A model generated the notes under the pieces. That model was given only the letters and a program-made list of their open reading frames with translations, was not told the origin of the DNA and did not search any database. Below are positions 22,954 through 25,000 of a stretch of DNA of 25,000 bases, piece after piece. Both the position numbers and the translations under genes were made by a program. Every line of letters begins with the position of its first letter. Position 1 is the first letter of the stretch. This stretch comes from Symbiodinium natans (Eukaryota > Sar > Dinophyceae > Suessiales > Symbiodiniaceae): contig CAJNDS010000824.1 of assembly GCA_905221605.1 (NCBI GenBank), positions 182,501 through 207,500 on the forward strand, given 5' to 3'.

Positions 22954-23086
22954 ACATGTTTTTCGCTCTTTCACTGGGATGGGACATCCCATCCTCGACG
23001 CACCCGCCAGAGACGCGTCTGCAATTTCTAGCATAGCTGGCCGCATGCCAAGCAAGAGTTGGGAGTGTGCTTTCCAACAATAGACG
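22946..23086 (+). CDS. Candidate terminal exon beginning in the foldback end
   Basis: After the CAGAG in the family C right end, the frame [20 protein letters not shown], then [20 protein letters not shown] and AFQQ, stops at TAG. The antisense frame is also long, so strand is uncertain. AT-rich microsatellites start 25 bases later. Confidence 0.4.
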
Positions 23087-23111
23087 ATCCCGAAGATGCA
23101 AGCTGCTGAGC

Positions 23112-23216
23112 TTACATATATATATACACACACACATATATATGTATAATAAAAATAAATAGATAAATATAATAATATATATATATATAATATGTATATA
23201 TACATATACATATATA

Positions 23217-23257
<41 letters not shown>

Positions 23258-23335
23258 ACATATATATATATATCTGTACAGATATACATAGATATATGTA
23301 TATATATATATATGTATATGTACACAGCATATATA
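23112..23335. repeat. AT/GTATAT microsatellite
   Basis: (TA)n, (CA)n and a block of GTATAT units (about 23222-23257) with its inverse (ATACAT) on the left. Long self-complementary runs could form a cruciform. Reading frames here are repeat artefacts. Confidence 0.95.
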
Positions 23336-23610
23336 GGTCTATACAAGACCTCTATATATGGTTTATATGTACATGTATATTCGTGTGTCTATTGATGATA
23401 GGATTCTTATTGCTGTTGTTCTTGTTATTCCCGTTGACACTGCAATTGTCATTGTTGCCCTTACTGCTACTGGTCTCACTACTACTATTATTCGCACCGC
23501 ATACAGCTTGTATAATGCAATCTAATAAAGCGTCGTATCATATACATATACTATAAGTATATACTACATGGCTTATGCTGCAACATCACTCAACAAAATG
23601 AGAATACATA
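23336..23610. other. Spacer, no gene seen
   Basis: T-rich, GTT/CTT/ATT-like degenerate trinucleotide sequence (23400-23495), then an AATAAA (23523) and a small palindrome near 23545-23570. Confidence 0.5.
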
Positions 23611-23615
23611 TCTTT

Positions 23616-23690
23616 GTATATATATATATGTATATCTATATATCTAAATATATCTATATATAGATATCTATATATATATATACATATACG
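23616..23690. repeat. AT microsatellite with TATCTA units
   Basis: Nearly pure A/T with TATATCTA/TAGATATA symmetry; ends 27 bases before the kinase-gene exon at 23718. Confidence 0.92.
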
Positions 23691-23717
23691 CACTATACAT
23701 GAACTATGGGGACACAG

Positions 23718-24470
23718 CAGATGTGACTTCTCATCACTTGGCATTGGTCGGTGATGATAGTCCTGAGCGCTGGAGCGACACTCTGCCACCGTTGCAAGGT
23801 CATGTAGGGCCTCTGTTAGTACGAATATGACAAAATGACTTTTTCATTATCTAGTAATATAGAATACTGCAATCATACTATAATATACTAATTCATTATT
23901 GTAGTAGTACAGAAATACCGTAGTACAGCAATACAGCAATACAGCAATACAGTAATACAGTGATACAGTAATACAGGAATACAGTAATACAGTAGTACAG
24001 GAATACAGTCATACAGCATTACAGTACTACAGTAATACAGTAATACAGTAACACAGCTTGTGCCCGCTTTGGGCTCTACGGCGGTGGAGTGTCGCAAGGA
24101 ACGCTCAGCGTGCCCATGCCAGCGAGTCGCAAGGACAAGCTGGGTGCGGCAGCGAAATTACAGCAATCCTTCGCACTGCTCGACCGAACATTGTCAATAG
24201 TCTCCAGCCCGTCAAAGTGTCAAAACGGCATTCCCGGCGTGAGTTGCATGCATGCCGTCTCTGGGTCTTGTCGAGCCTGACTTTTCTCATGTCCTAGGTA
24301 GGATACGGGGGGCCCTTGAAAGGGCAGGGACCAGGGTACCCTAAACCCGAAACCCTTAACCCTAAAGCCTATAAACCCTTATTGGGACACGCGGTGCGCC
24401 TCAGGTCCCATTGGGTGCCCTGCGCCGTGTTCGGGAGTTGGGTCGAGGTGGCTTTGGACGGGTCATCGAG
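23718..24470 (+). CDS. Protein kinase gene, N-terminal part
   Basis: Exons 23718-23798, 24057-24238 and 24405-24470 join with phases 1 and 0 (start phase 1). The first reads DVTSHHLALVGDDSPERWSD, then TLPPLQ. The second reads CARFGLYGGGVSQGTLSVPM, then ASRKDKLGAAAKLQQSFALL, to a perfect GTGAGT donor. The third reads VPLGALRRVRELGRGGFGRV, then IE. LGRGGFGRV is the kinase glycine-rich loop (GxGxxGxV) that binds ATP phosphates, preceded as usual by a basic strand. The third exon ends at a likely GC donor (GAG|GCCGGA). The invariant Lys, HRD and DFG regions are not found and must lie outside the window or in uncalled exons. Subfamily unknown. Confidence 0.65.
23921..24056 (+). repeat. 8-bp tandem repeat ending in the splice acceptor
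   Basis: Seventeen consecutive octamers of the form NNNTACAG (TAATACAG, GAATACAG, CAATACAG and others) run to TAACACAG at 24049-24056, which is also the acceptor for the exon at 24057. Every unit contains a CAG. Confidence 0.9.
24338..24378 (-). repeat. Short degenerate CCCTAAA array
   Basis: CCCTAAA, CCCGAAA and CCCTTAA units in the intron just before the kinase-loop exon. Confidence 0.75.
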
Positions 24471-24692
24471 GCCGGACATTTACTCCACATAGAAAATAGA
24501 AACAATAAAAATATTGAAAATCTAAGAGTAATACTAACAAGACAAAAAATAATGATGATAATAATACGAAGAATAGTGATAAAATAGTCATCATAATCAT
24601 AGTCTATACATAAACATGTTCAACTCCCCTCCCCCCCCTCCCCCTTCAAAACTCAGCCTGAAAGTTATATGACCTCCCAACACTACCCGCAG
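24471..24692. other. AT-rich intron
   Basis: A-rich (24490-24605) then C-rich pyrimidine tract (24617-24645), ending at CCCGCAG. Plausible intron after the kinase-loop exon. Confidence 0.5.
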
Positions 24693-24721
24693 TGTTGCGA
24701 GCATGGAATTTCCATCTTGGG
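24693..24721 (+). CDS. Candidate 29-base exon
   Basis: Acceptor CCCGCAG and a perfect GTGAGT donor enclose 29 bases; frames read LRAWNFHLG (phase 1) or CCEHGISIL (phase 0, matching the previous exon). The same length as the Mei2-like 29-base exon. Frame undecided. Confidence 0.4.
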
Positions 24722-24820
24722 GTGAGTCGGAACCTTCTTGGGGTCCTTTGTATAAGGGAATTCTCCTATTGGGGGTCTCTATTAGGGGTCCCCTGTTTTC
24801 TTAAGCTCCCACATTTGCAG

Positions 24821-24895
24821 CAGGTGGAGCTACCGAGAGATGCCGCGAGCAGCATTTGGCGGCGCCCGGTTCGGACCCAGAGGCCTCCGAGTTTA
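24821..24895 (+). CDS. Candidate exon, frame undecided
   Basis: CATTTGCAG acceptor and GTTTAG donor. Three frames are open: QVELPRDAASSIWRRP, GATERCREQHLAAPGSDPEA and SRWSYREMPRAAFGGARFGP. Phase from the 29-base exon would pick the last or the first depending on its own frame. Confidence 0.35.
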
Positions 24896-24950
24896 GAGTT
24901 CAGGGATTCCCATGTTACAATCGAATAGGGGGTAGTAGAATCCCTACTAA

Positions 24951-24979
24951 GGACTGCTAGTATAAGGGGGGAACATCCC
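24951..24979 (+). mobile_element. Right end of foldback family B
   Basis: GGACTGCTAGTATAAGGGGG then GAACATCCC, the most complete right terminus of the family. The left end was not found within the window. Confidence 0.65.
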
Positions 24980-25000
24980 AATTCAGGGTTGGGTAATCTT

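Noticed and set aside
22924-23346. Long minus frames rich in Tyr/Ile
   Set aside because: They run through the AT microsatellite and reflect repeat translation.
1-25000. A true chromosome end or subtelomere
   Set aside because: Arrays are short, in both orientations and interleaved with exons throughout, with no terminal uninterrupted array, so they are interstitial. Arrays lying in introns of a homology-proven gene rule out a simple subtelomeric filler.

Overview
This is a eukaryotic nuclear window, most probably from a dinoflagellate. The main reasons are pervasive TTTAGGG/CCCTAAA telomere-type heptamers; a Mei2-like RRM gene, a family I recall as expanded in dinoflagellates; several inferred GC (and perhaps GA) 5' splice sites, as reported for Symbiodiniaceae; and small exons in long, odd introns. 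Species is not resolvable, and another TTTAGGG-type alga or chromerid is not excluded. I see no bacterial genes, rRNA, tRNA or CRISPR.

The dominant architecture is exon islands of about 50-150 bases, with a CCCTAAA array on the left and a TTTAGGG array on the right. Introns therefore tend to start with TTTAGGG repeats and end with CCCTAAA repeats. Several inferred donors are the first GT of the array itself (GTTTAGGG), and some genes end on a TAA supplied by a CCCTAAA array.

Two protein identities are firm. First, a Mei2-like C-terminal RRM spread over seven exons between 14242 and 17383 on the + strand. It contains TTMMIR, NIPNRYT, GTYDFL, VGYAFVNF, VSIAHIQ, GLEANMRHYE and NSAVN in family order. 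Second, at the right end, exons at 23718-24470 lead into a protein-kinase glycine-rich loop (GRGGFG). All other coding calls are exon predictions from splice signals and reading phase. The best chained ones are 4387-5342 (3 exons), 6049-7196 (6 exons), 10851-12716 (6 exons), 12882-13746 (3 exons) and 20570-21049 (2 exons). Their products are not recognised.

Layout: 1-4000 scattered exon candidates; 4034-5342 gene fragment; 6049-7196 compact gene with repeat-free introns; 7300-10000 scattered exons between arrays; 10000-12716 gene with array-bounded introns; 12882-13746 gene with foldback elements in its introns; 13838-17383 Mei2-like gene; 17384-23100 scattered exons, one probable minus-strand exon (18299-18559), foldback elements and the longest array (19986-20208); 23112-24056 AT-rich microsatellites and an 8-bp ACAG repeat; 24057-25000 kinase gene running off the window.

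At least seven families of short (about 80-160 bp) terminal-inverted-repeat foldback elements sit mostly in inferred introns, often next to splice sites. They are candidates for introner-like elements. Many reading frames here are open by chance, so single-exon calls carry low confidence.
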